This document shows, in pieces, positions 1 through 5,773 of a stretch of DNA of 5,967 nucleotides (positions are counted from its first letter, which is position 1; each line of letters begins with the position of its first letter). The stretch is from positions 1 through 5,967 of the forward strand of contig JACPJY010000178.1 of assembly GCA_016187325.1 (NCBI GenBank), written 5' to 3'. Source of the stretch: Rhodospirillales bacterium (lineage in GTDB: Bacteria > Pseudomonadota > Alphaproteobacteria > Rhodospirillales > Casp-alpha2). The notes beneath the pieces are model-generated. The model was not told the origin of the DNA, did not search any database, and saw only the letters and a program-made list of their open reading frames with translations. Both the position numbers and the translations under genes were made by a program.

Positions 1-75
1 GACGACGAGGCGGTCTACGCCGAGGGCTTGGCGGAAGGCAAGGACACCGGCGACACCGACGGCGGCAAGCACTAG
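1..75 (+). CDS. 3' end of an unidentified plus-strand gene (partial)
   Basis: Frame 1 is open from the window edge to a TAG stop at 73-75 and gives 24 residues ending EGKDTGDTDGGKH. The piece is acidic and rich in Gly and Asp, like a flexible C-terminal tail, and its codons mostly end in G or C as expected for coding sequence here. Too little is present to name a family. The gene converges on the PEBP gene, with only 19 bases between the two stops. That it is a real gene end is inferred from the clean open frame and the tight convergent spacing. Confidence 0.55.
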   Translation, partial: DDEAVYAEGLAEGKDTGDTDGGKH

Positions 76-94
76 CAGGGACGCCGGTTCCCCG

Positions 95-574
95 TCAGTG
101 GCCCTTTTTCTGGTAGGTTCCGACCAGCTCGGCTCGCGCCAGCACGTGTCCCTTGATCGCGCGTTCGAGTTCGGCCTTGCCGAGCGTCCCGAGATCGGCG
201 AGCACCGCGTCGAGGGCGTAAAGCTTATGAAAGTACCGGTGCCGGCCGATGGGCGGGCAGGGTCCGCCGTAGCCGGCGCGCTTCCAGTCGTTCCTGCCCT
301 CCCTGGTGCCGGAGGGCAGGGCGGCCGGCTTCACGCCCTCGGGCAGCGCGGCCGCCGTCGCCGGCAGGTTGTACAGCACCCAATGGACCCACGTCATCCG
401 CGGCGCCTTCGGATCGGGGGCGTCGGGATCGTCGACGATGAGCGCGAACGTCTTCGTTCCCGCGGGCGCGCCCGACCAGGCGAGGGGCGGCGACACATCC
501 TCGCCTTCGCAGGTGTGGCGCCTCGGGATCTCCTGTCCGTCCGTGAAGGCGGAAGACTTCATGATCAGCGGCAT
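95..574 (-). CDS. YbhB/YbcL family PEBP (Raf kinase inhibitor-like) protein
   Basis: This 159-residue protein belongs to the phosphatidylethanolamine-binding protein family. The usual family signatures are in order: DDPDAP (48-53), HWVLYNLP (64-71) and GYGGPCPPIGRHRYFHKLYA (101-120). Asp48, His64 and His112 are the likely anion-binding pocket residues by family comparison. The length matches bacterial YbhB/YbcL proteins, and no signal peptide is seen, so it is probably cytoplasmic. The start at 574 is supported by an AGGGGAG ribosome-binding site seven bases upstream; a second Met at residue 5 is a less likely start. The gene begins four bases after the lepA stop, so it is very likely the last gene of that operon. 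The bacterial role of the family is poorly defined; ligand binding is inferred from the fold. Confidence 0.93.
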   Translation of the reverse strand: MPLIMKSSAFTDGQEIPRRHTCEGEDVSPPLAWSGAPAGTKTFALIVDDPDAPDPKAPRMTWVHWVLYNLPATAAALPEGVKPAALPSGTREGRNDWKRAGYGGPCPPIGRHRYFHKLYALDAVLADLGTLGKAELERAIKGHVLARAELVGTYQKKGH

Positions 575-578
575 GTTG

Positions 579-2381
579 TCACTCCCCTGTCTTCAACGCC
601 ACCAGGAACGCCGATTGCGGGATCTCGACGTTGCCGAACTGGCGCATCCGCTTCTTGCCCTTCTTCTGCTTCTCCAGGAGTTTCCGTTTGCGCGTCACGT
701 CGCCGCCGTAGCACTTGGCGGTGACGTCCTTGCGCAGGGCGCCGACGGTGGTGCGGGCGATGATGCGGCCGCCGATCGCGGCCTGGATAGCGATCTTGAA
801 CAACTGGCGCGGGATCAAATCCTTCAGCTTCTCGCAGATGACGCGGCCGCGGGATTCGGCGTGGCTGCGGTGGACGATGAAGGCGAGCGCGTCCACCGGC
901 TCGGAATTGACCAGGATCGAGACATTGACCAGGTCGCTCTCCTCATAGCCGGCGAGCTCGTAGTCGAAGCTCGCGTAGCCGCGCGACACCGACTTCAGCC
1001 GGTCGTAGAAGTCGAACACCACCTCGTTCAAGGGCAGCCGGTAGCGGGCCATGGCGCGGCCGCCGACGTAGGTGAGCTCGATCTGCCGGCCGCGCCGCTC
1101 GGTGCAGAGGGCCAAGACTGCTCCCAGGAATTCGTCCGGCACGATGATGGTGGCGTTGATCCACGGTTCCTCGATCGACGCGATCTTCACCGGGTCGGGC
1201 ATGTCGACGGGATTGTGCAGCTCCTTGACGCCGCCGTCGGTGGTGCGCACCCGGTAGACGACGCTCGGCGCGGTGGTCACCAAGTCGAGATCGAACTCGC
1301 GCTCGAGGCGCTGCTGGATGATCTCCAGGTGCAGCAACCCCAAGAACCCGCAACGGAAGCCGAGGCCGAGCGCCGCCGACGACTCCGGCTCGTAGTGGAA
1401 CGACGCGTCGTTGAGATGCAGCTTGGCCAAGCTGTCGCGCAGATCCTCGAAGGCGCCGGCGTCGACTGGGAACAGCCCGCACCACACCACCGGCACCGAC
1501 GGCTTGAAGCCGGGCAGCGGCACCGCGGCGGCGCGGCGGTCCTCGGTGATGGTGTCGCCGACGTCGGTGTCGGCGACGGTCTTGATGGCCGCCGTGATGA
1601 AGCCGATCTCGCCCGACCCCAGCGCGTCGGTCTGTTGCGGCTTCGGCGTGAAGTAGCCGACCTGTTCGACCTGATGGGTGGCGCCGGTCGCCATCATGCG
1701 GATCTTCATGCCCCGCTTGACGATGCCGTCCTTGACGCGGACCAGGATCATCACCCCCAGATACGAGTCGTACCAGGAATCCACCAGCAGCGCCTTCAAC
1801 GGCGCATGAACATCGCCCGTGGGCGGCGGCAGGCGCTTGACCAGCGCCTCCAGCACCCGGTCGACGCCCTGGCCGGTCTTGGCCGATATCTCGATCGCGC
1901 CCGAGACGTCGAGGCCGACGACCTCGGCGATCTGCTCGCGGGCACGCCCCGGCTCCGCCGCCGGCAGGTCGATCTTGTTCAGCACTGGCACGATCTCGTG
2001 GCCGGCTTCGACGGCGAGATAGGCGTTGGCCAGCGTCTGCGCCTCGACGCCTTGGGTGGCGTCGACCAGCAGGATCGAGCCCTCGCAGGCGGCGAGCGAG
2101 CGGCTGACCTCGTAGGTGAAGTCGACGTGACCGGGAGTGTCCATCAGGTTGAGCTGATAGGTCTGGCCGTCCTTGGCCTTGTAGGCGAGGCGCACCGTCT
2201 GCGCCTTGATGGTGATGCCGCGCTCGCGCTCGATCTCCATGGTGTCGAGCACCTGCTCCTTCATCTCGCGCTCGGGCAGCCCACCGCACATCTGGATCAG
2301 GCGGTCGGCGAGAGTCGACTTGCCGTGGTCGATGTGGGCGACGATGGCGAAGTTGCGGATGCGCGAAAGGTCCTCGGTCAT
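579..2381 (-). CDS. lepA: Translation elongation factor 4 (LepA/EF4)
   Basis: This is a 600-residue ribosome-associated GTPase of the LepA/EF4 family, an EF-G paralogue linked to elongation under stress and to initiation or 30S assembly. The GTPase motifs are complete: AHIDHGKST (15-23, P-loop), RGITI (54-58, switch I), DTPGH (81-85), NKID (135-138) and SAKTG (166-170). The LepA-specific C-terminal domain is also intact, with KCYGGD at 556-561, a Lys/Arg-rich stretch and FGNVEIPQ near the end. The length equals that of typical LepA (about 600). I chose ATG 2381 because MTEDLSRIRNFAI matches the family N terminus. The frame stays open 20 codons further upstream, but that extension is low-complexity Arg/Ala and not LepA-like. 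The ribosome-binding site is weak. The gene lies 63 bases after nnrU and four bases before the PEBP gene. Confidence 0.98.
   Translation of the reverse strand: MTEDLSRIRNFAIVAHIDHGKSTLADRLIQMCGGLPEREMKEQVLDTMEIERERGITIKAQTVRLAYKAKDGQTYQLNLMDTPGHVDFTYEVSRSLAACEGSILLVDATQGVEAQTLANAYLAVEAGHEIVPVLNKIDLPAAEPGRAREQIAEVVGLDVSGAIEISAKTGQGVDRVLEALVKRLPPPTGDVHAPLKALLVDSWYDSYLGVMILVRVKDGIVKRGMKIRMMATGATHQVEQVGYFTPKPQQTDALGSGEIGFITAAIKTVADTDVGDTITEDRRAAAVPLPGFKPSVPVVWCGLFPVDAGAFEDLRDSLAKLHLNDASFHYEPESSAALGLGFRCGFLGLLHLEIIQQRLEREFDLDLVTTAPSVVYRVRTTDGGVKELHNPVDMPDPVKIASIEEPWINATIIVPDEFLGAVLALCTERRGRQIELTYVGGRAMARYRLPLNEVVFDFYDRLKSVSRGYASFDYELAGYEESDLVNVSILVNSEPVDALAFIVHRSHAESRGRVICEKLKDLIPRQLFKIAIQAAIGGRIIARTTVGALRKDVTAKCYGGDVTRKRKLLEKQKKGKKRMRQFGNVEIPQSAFLVALKTGE
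582..588 (-). promoter_or_regulatory. Ribosome-binding site of the PEBP gene
   Basis: The minus strand reads AGGGGAG, followed by seven bases and the ATG at 574. It lies over the last codons of lepA, immediately before the lepA TGA, so the two genes are likely translationally coupled. It favours the first of the two nearby Met codons as the start. Confidence 0.7.
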
Positions 2382-2444
2382 GGCGGCGCTTCTATCACCC
2401 AAGCGCCCGGCGCTCAATGCCCGGCGACGGGCCCCCGGCAACGC
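2382..2444. other. nnrU-lepA intergenic spacer with short GC-rich inverted repeats
   Basis: The 63-base gap holds two small GC-rich inverted repeats on the minus strand: GCCCG-tcgc-CGGGC, then AGCGC-cgg-GCGCT. Neither is followed by a T-run, so they do not look like intrinsic terminators, and read-through from nnrU into lepA is likely. They could be mild RNA structure in the lepA leader. No clear -10/-35 pair for a separate lepA promoter was seen. Confidence 0.35.
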
Positions 2445-3155
2445 CTACGGCCGGAACGCCGGTACTCCGGCGATCCACGGGTGCGCGAAGATGAACGCCG
2501 CATAGAGAGTGGCGCCGAGCAGAAGCCGCCAGGCGCCGATCTCGGCCACTGTCCGCGCGAGGCCGGCGCCAGCGCGGCCTTGGGCGAGCGCCGCGAACGG
2601 CAGGTTCGAGGTGCGGTCCTTGAGCCGCCGCCATGCCTCGCCGCCCGTCTCGGCCCGGCGGCGGTCGATCAGCCCCGCGCCGGCGAAGGCGAGGAATCCG
2701 ATCGCCAGGAACAGGATCAACGATGTCGCGTCGTCGTTGGCGATGATGTGCGCGATCGCCCACAGGCCCACACCCCACATCACCGGATGGCGGCTGACAC
2801 GTGTGATGCCGTAAGGCTGCTCGCCGGCGAAGCGGTCGAGCACGACGGCGGTTGGGTTGCGTTGCGTGTAGCCGCAGACGAACAGCAATACCGCCGGCAG
2901 CATGACGCTCAACGCCAGGTGCCGAAGCCCCGTCGGCGCCGTCCACAACGGCATCTCCGGCGCCGCCGCGTAGGCGGCGACCATCCAGACGAACAGCGCG
3001 ATCGACAGCGCCGAATAGAGAGCCAGGTAGCCGTACTCGCCGAGCGCTGCCGTCAGTCGTTGCCGCACCGCCGGGACCGGCAGCGCCAGGTGGCTCGCGA
3101 CGAAGGCGAAGGCGGCGACGGCGAGGGCGGCGAGGCTCCCGGTCATGGCGGTCAT
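2445..3155 (-). CDS. nnrU: NnrU family integral membrane protein
   Basis: This 236-residue polytopic inner-membrane protein has about six hydrophobic segments (near 6-24, 42-65, 80-97, 124-139, 144-163 and 207-225). Family signatures include an early SH (21-22), the loop GITRVSRHPVMWG (116-128) and a C-terminal HPW (225-227). NnrU was first described in denitrifying Rhodobacter, where it is needed for nitrite/nitric oxide respiration. The family is related to the plant haem-dependent zeta-carotene isomerase Z-ISO, so the conserved His residues could bind haem; that is inference. I chose ATG 3155 because AAGGAG lies eight bases upstream. It forms an ATGA overlap with the stop of the exported-protein gene, implying translational coupling. 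The frame is open further upstream but lacks family similarity there. No denitrification genes are visible, so the physiological role here is open. Confidence 0.9.
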   Translation of the reverse strand: MTAMTGSLAALAVAAFAFVASHLALPVPAVRQRLTAALGEYGYLALYSALSIALFVWMVAAYAAAPEMPLWTAPTGLRHLALSVMLPAVLLFVCGYTQRNPTAVVLDRFAGEQPYGITRVSRHPVMWGVGLWAIAHIIANDDATSLILFLAIGFLAFAGAGLIDRRRAETGGEAWRRLKDRTSNLPFAALAQGRAGAGLARTVAEIGAWRLLLGATLYAAFIFAHPWIAGVPAFRP

Positions 3156-3592
3156 TTCTTTTTCTCCTTCGGCCGCGGACTCAACTTTTCGCCGGTGTCC
3201 TTGAAAGCCTGTTTGAAGCGGTCGCGGGCCGCCGCCGCCTCGTTGCGGCACCGCTCCAGGAACGCCGGGCCGCCTTTAGCCGCCCAATCGGCGTCGGCCT
3301 CGGTCCAGCCGAGGTTGAGTTCGCTATAACGTGCTTCCGCGTCGTCCTCGATGCCGAGCCGTTGCTCGATCTTGCTGGCGCGGATCTGGTAGCCGGTCTC
3401 GACCTCGTCGTCGGCGAGGCCGCAGGCGACGACGAGGCCGTAGTCGAAATGCAGATGGCGCAATAGCGACCGCTCGGCGTGGGCCTCATCGGCGGCGGGC
3501 GGCAATTCGGCGGCGCCGGCGGTGGTGGCGAACGCGGCGGCGATCAGCGCCGGCGCCAGGACCAGGGCAAGGATGCCGCGCCGAAGGCGCAT
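3152..3592 (-). CDS. Unrecognised exported protein with two cysteines
   Basis: I do not recognise a family for this 146-residue protein. Residues 1-28 form a clear Sec-type signal peptide: basic MRLRR, a hydrophobic Leu/Ala core, then a cleavage region AGAAE (likely after Ala27 or Ala28). The mature part is mainly charged and probably helical, and contains exactly two Cys (57 and 115) that could form a disulfide in the periplasm. It ends in a Lys-rich tail (PKEKKK). The ATG at 3592 was chosen because the signal peptide starts there; the open frame continues upstream only as Arg/Pro-rich sequence overlapping the zinc-ribbon gene. The ribosome-binding site is weak. It follows the zinc-ribbon stop by 11 bases and overlaps nnrU by four (ATGA), so its product may act with that membrane protein. 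Function is unknown. Confidence 0.72.
   Translation of the reverse strand: MRLRRGILALVLAPALIAAAFATTAGAAELPPAADEAHAERSLLRHLHFDYGLVVACGLADDEVETGYQIRASKIEQRLGIEDDAEARYSELNLGWTEADADWAAKGGPAFLERCRNEAAAARDRFKQAFKDTGEKLSPRPKEKKK
3164..3169 (-). promoter_or_regulatory. Ribosome-binding site of nnrU, inside the Lys tail of the upstream gene
   Basis: The minus strand reads AAGGAG, then eight bases, then the nnrU ATG at 3155. These bases also encode the Lys-rich end (PKEKKK) of the upstream exported protein. The site fixes the nnrU start at 3155 rather than at the ATG three codons later or the upstream extension. Confidence 0.75.
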
Positions 3593-3603
3593 GACGGGTG
3601 GCC

Positions 3604-3816
3604 CTAGAAGCCGGCGGTCGGCTGGCCGCGACGGCGGGCGCGCTCGCCGAGCCGCGCCCTGAGCCCCGTCAGGTACTCGTCGCGGTCGAACTTTCGCCCG
3701 CATACCATGCAGCTGACCGGGCCGAATGGCTCGGCCTCCGGATCGAAGCCGCCGGGAGTCACGTTCTGGGCCTCGCCGCAGTGCGGGCACGGCACCGGCA
3801 TGATTTCGAGCGCCAC
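3604..3816 (-). CDS. Small zinc-ribbon protein with two CxxC motifs
   Basis: This small cytoplasmic protein is about 70 residues long with four cysteines in two knuckles, CPHC (10-13) and CMVC (36-39), the arrangement of a zinc ribbon. A basic, helical, Arg-rich C terminus follows. Zinc binding is inferred from the motif; the partner and role are unknown. I chose the GTG at 3816 because GAGGTG, a good match to the ribosome-binding consensus, lies just upstream, and because a candidate promoter ends about 30 bases before it. The alternative ATG at 3801 gives a 65-residue protein with the same ribbon, but its nearest GGAGG is 15 bases away. A TTG at 3876 would fall in the -35 box and is unlikely. 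It is the first gene of the left operon. Confidence 0.68.
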   Translation of the reverse strand: MALEIMPVPCPHCGEAQNVTPGGFDPEAEPFGPVSCMVCGRKFDRDEYLTGLRARLGERARRRGQPTAGF

Positions 3817-3847
3817 CCTCCACCTCGCTTTCGGGGACACCTTATAA

Positions 3848-3876
3848 CATGTAGGCGACGGTGGGGCGGCTGCCAA
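3848..3876 (-). promoter_or_regulatory. Candidate sigma-70 type promoter of the left operon
   Basis: On the minus strand, TTGGCA (3876-3871) is followed by 17 bases and TACATG (3853-3848). The -35 box matches consensus in five of six positions; the -10 box is weak. Transcription would start near 3841, leaving a leader of about 25 bases before the GTG at 3816. The position at the edge of the AT-rich island, just before the first gene of a five-gene run, supports the call. No other promoter pair of this quality was seen upstream of that gene. Confidence 0.35.
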
Positions 3877-3882
3877 CAGCCG
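3867..3882. repeat. 16-base perfect inverted repeat over the -35 box
   Basis: The plus strand reads CGGCTG-CCAA-CAGCCG, a perfect six-base inverted repeat with a four-base centre. It covers the whole candidate -35 box (3871-3876), the place where a dimeric repressor would block RNA polymerase. As RNA it would form a small hairpin, but no T-run follows on either strand, so a terminator is unlikely. An operator role is inference. Confidence 0.35.
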
Positions 3883-3962
3883 AAAACCTCACCTAAATGT
3901 TGGATTTTTAACCACTGATGGTCAGTGCCGCTTATGTATTGCTAACAATCAACGTTATATCG

Positions 3963-4124
3963 CTAGTTTTCTGTCAACAAGGCCGCTTGCTCCAATCTCC
4001 AATAAATAACTTGGGCCAATGAAGTGTGCGAAAATCGGAAGTATGTTTGCAAACCGCTAAAATCTCCCAAAACCTCTCGTAGATATTCTACGCTCGCGCG
4101 TATACTGCGCATAGCAGTTCGCAT
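3963..4124 (-). CDS. Possible 53-residue small protein downstream of folD (doubtful)
   Basis: An ATG at 4124 opens a 53-codon frame ending in TAG at 3963-3965. The product has a basic N terminus (MRTAMRSIRASVEYLREVL) and a mixed hydrophobic and charged remainder ending LEQAALLTEN, which could fold as helices. It lies in the same frame as folD; the frame is open from the base after the folD amber stop, 68 codons in all. Against it: there is no ribosome-binding site before the ATG, and roughly 44% of its codons end in G or C, unlike the neighbours. It is either a foreign or young small gene or a chance open frame in AT-rich DNA; chance is somewhat more likely. No family is recognised. Confidence 0.2.
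   Translation of the reverse strand: MRTAMRSIRASVEYLREVLGDFSGLQTYFRFSHTSLAQVIYWRLEQAALLTEN
4066..4092 (-). terminator. Weak candidate terminator downstream of folD
   Basis: On the minus strand, about 80 bases after the folD stop, the stem CGTAGA-ata-TCTACG is followed by AGAGG and then TTTT. The stem is short and AU-containing and the T-run is brief and displaced, so intrinsic termination would be inefficient at best. It is the only hairpin followed by Ts that I found in the right orientation after folD. Confidence 0.22.
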
Positions 4125-4169
4125 ACAAATTTTATGTTTGAGAACGAGGTGGGTGGTGCCGGCGATGAC

Positions 4170-5066
4170 CTAGATCGCCGGGTCCGGCAGGCCGCGCTGG
4201 CGGCGCGCCGCGATCACTGTGTTGCGCATCAGGCAGGCGATGGTCATCGGCCCGACGCCGCCGGGGACCGGGGTGATGTGGCCGGCGACTTTCCGCGCCA
4301 CCTCGAAGTCGACGTCGCCGACGATGCGGGTCTTGCCCTTGCCCTTGTCGGGGGCCGAGACGCGATTGATGCCGACGTCGAGCACGCAGGCGCCTGGCTT
4401 GATCCAGACGCCCTTGACCAGGCGCGCATGGCCGACGGCGGCGACCAGGACGTCGGCCTCGCGGCAGCGCTCGGCCAAATCCCGGGTCTTCGAATGGGCG
4501 ATGGTGACGGTGGCGTTCTCGCGCAACAGCAGCGCCGCCATCGGCTTGCCGACGATGTTGGAGCGCCCGATCACCAGCGCCCGCAGCCCCGCCAGGCCAT
4601 TGAGGGTCGCCTTCAGCATCGCCATGCAGCCGTAGGGCGTGCATGGCACCATACCCGGCGCCCCCGACCACAAACGGCCGACGTTGATCGGGTGGAAGCC
4701 GTCGACGTCCTTGGCCGGATCGACGGCCGCCAGCACCTTGGGCGTCGCGATCGGCGCCGGCAACGGCAGTTGAATCAAGATACCGTTGATCGTGTCGTCG
4801 GCATTCAGCCGCTGGATCAGCGTCAGGAGATCCCGCTCCGGGGTCTCCCTCGGTAGCAGGTGCTCCAGCGTGGCCATGCCGGCCTCCTCCGCCTGGCGGC
4901 CCTTGGCGCGGACGTAGATGTGACTCGCCTCGTCGTCGCCGACCAGCACGATGGCGAGCGTCGGCGTCAGCGCGTGGGCGGACTTCAGCGCCGCTACCTC
5001 GGCGGCGACGCCCCTGCGGACTTCGGCGGCAAATTTCCGGCCGTCGATGATCTTGGCCTCGCTCAT
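4170..5066 (-). CDS. folD: Bifunctional methylenetetrahydrofolate dehydrogenase/cyclohydrolase FolD
   Basis: FolD (298 residues) interconverts 5,10-methylene-, 5,10-methenyl- and 10-formyl-tetrahydrofolate in the cytoplasm, supplying one-carbon units for purines and formyl-Met-tRNA. Catalytic and substrate motifs are intact: YVRAK (51-55, the Tyr/Lys pair), GILIQLPLP (95-103), DVDGFHPINVG (120-130), PCTPYG (141-146), the NADP-site loop GRSNIVGKP (167-175) and PGGVGPMT (268-275). The length is normal for the family. The ATG at 5066 matches the usual N terminus (MSEAKIIDGRKFA) and overlaps the DUF167 stop as ATGA; CAGG lies six bases upstream. The frame is open further upstream, but that part is DUF167 read in another frame. 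The TAG stop at 4170-4172 leaves a complete enzyme; the same frame stays open for 68 codons beyond it. Confidence 0.98.
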   Translation of the reverse strand: MSEAKIIDGRKFAAEVRRGVAAEVAALKSAHALTPTLAIVLVGDDEASHIYVRAKGRQAEEAGMATLEHLLPRETPERDLLTLIQRLNADDTINGILIQLPLPAPIATPKVLAAVDPAKDVDGFHPINVGRLWSGAPGMVPCTPYGCMAMLKATLNGLAGLRALVIGRSNIVGKPMAALLLRENATVTIAHSKTRDLAERCREADVLVAAVGHARLVKGVWIKPGACVLDVGINRVSAPDKGKGKTRIVGDVDFEVARKVAGHITPVPGGVGPMTIACLMRNTVIAARRQRGLPDPAI

Positions 5067-5392
5067 CGGTTGCCTGCGATCCCTTTCATCAGGGTTCCCA
5101 TCAACGACGCCGGTGCACCCTCTATCCTCAATATCTTGTTGCGGTCGGTGGCGCCGCGCGCCACCGCGATCGCGCCCTTCGGCAGCCGCCACGTCTTCGC
5201 CAACAGCCCGATCAGCGCCGCGTTGGCCTTGCCCCTCTCCGGCGCCTCGGTGACCGCCACCTTCAGCACGCCACCGCCGTCGGCGCCGGCGACGACCGGG
5301 CCGACGCGCGACCGGCCCGCCTTCGGCGTCAAGCGCACCACCACCAGCACGCCGCCGGCGACGGCGCGGAACGGGTTGAGTGGCTCAGCCAA
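5063..5392 (-). CDS. DUF167 (YggU) family protein
   Basis: This is a 109-residue member of the DUF167/YggU family, a small conserved alpha/beta protein of unknown function. Family features are visible: RLTPKA (20-25), KVAVTEAPERGKANAALIGL (44-63) with the conserved glycine- and lysine-containing turn, and GATDRNKILRI (80-90). The length is typical. The best start is TTG at 5392, since residues from there on (FRAVAGGVLVVVRLTPKA) match the family N-terminal strand and no ATG is available. The start lies eight bases inside the end of yggT, and no strong ribosome-binding site is seen, so translation probably depends on coupling to yggT. Its stop overlaps the folD start. A yggT-DUF167 pairing is common in proteobacteria (E. 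coli yggT-yggU), which supports both calls. Confidence 0.9.
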   Translation of the reverse strand: MAEPLNPFRAVAGGVLVVVRLTPKAGRSRVGPVVAGADGGGVLKVAVTEAPERGKANAALIGLLAKTWRLPKGAIAVARGATDRNKILRIEGAPASLMGTLMKGIAGNR

Positions 5393-5684
5393 GTTTGTGG
5401 GCGAGCTGGATCAGCACGTCCTGCAGGAAATACAGGATCAGGATCAGCACCAGCGGCGACACGTCGATATTGCCGAGGTGCGGTAGCACGCGGCGGATCG
5501 GCGCCTGCGCCGGCTCGGTGATGCGGTGGATGAAATCGCCGACCATGTAGACGAAGCGGTTGGAGGTGTTGACGACGTTGAAGGCGACCAGCCAGCTCAG
5601 GATGACGCCGATGATGACGGCCCACATGTAGAGCTCGATCACCGTCACCAGGATCCGCACGATCGGCCCGAATATCACGTCCAT
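5385..5684 (-). CDS. YggT family membrane protein
   Basis: This 99-residue inner-membrane protein of the YggT family has two hydrophobic segments, near residues 5-33 and 74-92. Between them is the family-typical loop ITEPAQAPIRRVLP (55-68), followed by GNIDVSP (71-77). The protein is one half the size of E. coli YggT, as is usual for the single-repeat form in alphaproteobacteria. The family has been linked to osmotic and ion stress and, in other lineages, to membrane or division proteins, but its biochemical role is not established. The ATG at 5684 begins the hydrophobic N terminus directly; the preceding GGGGCGGA is a poor ribosome-binding site. It is the first gene of the yggT-DUF167-folD run, overlapping DUF167 by eight bases. 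Confidence 0.93.
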   Translation of the reverse strand: MDVIFGPIVRILVTVIELYMWAVIIGVILSWLVAFNVVNTSNRFVYMVGDFIHRITEPAQAPIRRVLPHLGNIDVSPLVLILILYFLQDVLIQLAHKLG

Positions 5685-5773
5685 TGATCCGCCCCCATCG
5701 GCCCACCGCCCCCGGCGCGCCTCTCCCCGGCCAGCAACGCGCGACGAATCGGCCTCGAAATCCGGGGGCCAGC

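Larger units (their letters stand above)
3883..4169. other. AT-rich intergenic island with several short inverted repeats
   Basis: Between the left-operon promoter and the folD stop lie about 290 bases with no confident gene. By hand count 3901-4140 has 100 G+C of 240 (about 42%), clearly below the GC-rich genes on both sides. Perfect inverted repeats are CACTGA-tgg-TCAGTG (3913-3927), GTTTGCAAAC (4045-4054), CGTAGA-tat-TCTACG (4078-4092) and ACTGC-gcata-GCAGT (4104-4118). CCAAT occurs three times in direct orientation (3992, 3999, 4016). The island may hold regulatory sites, a small RNA, or a remnant of acquired DNA. No tRNA, transposase fragment or CRISPR repeat was recognised. Confidence 0.6.

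Noticed and set aside
78..109. Possible terminator of the left-edge plus-strand gene: GACG/CGTC pairing followed by TTTTT at 105-109
   Set aside because: The stem is only four bases and separated from the T-run by eight bases; the T-run simply encodes the Lys-Lys end of the PEBP protein on the other strand.
306..3329. A roughly 1000-codon open frame on the plus strand, antisense to lepA and nnrU
   Set aside because: It is the mirror of GC-rich coding sequence: it is rich in Arg, Gly, Asp, His and Gln, has no recognisable domain, and covers two genes with complete family motifs on the other strand. Long antisense open frames are expected when third positions are mostly G or C.
3908..3915. TTAACCAC resembling a CtrA half-site
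   Set aside because: Only a single half-site is present, without the second TTAA at the proper spacing, and the island is AT-rich enough for such a match by chance.
3972..3977. Perfect TTGACA on the minus strand inside the AT-rich island
   Set aside because: At spacings of 15 to 18 bases there is no acceptable -10 box; the nearby TATAAC is only 12 bases away. TTGGCA-17-TACATG closer to the gene is a better candidate.
4019..4060. Plus-strand 13-codon open frame in the island
   Set aside because: It is very short, lacks a ribosome-binding site and has no following gene on that strand to act as a leader peptide for.
4134..4856. Plus-strand open frame beginning MFENEVGG, starting in the AT-rich island
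   Set aside because: Almost all of it is antisense to folD, whose catalytic motifs are intact. No ribosome-binding site precedes the ATG and the product is low-complexity.
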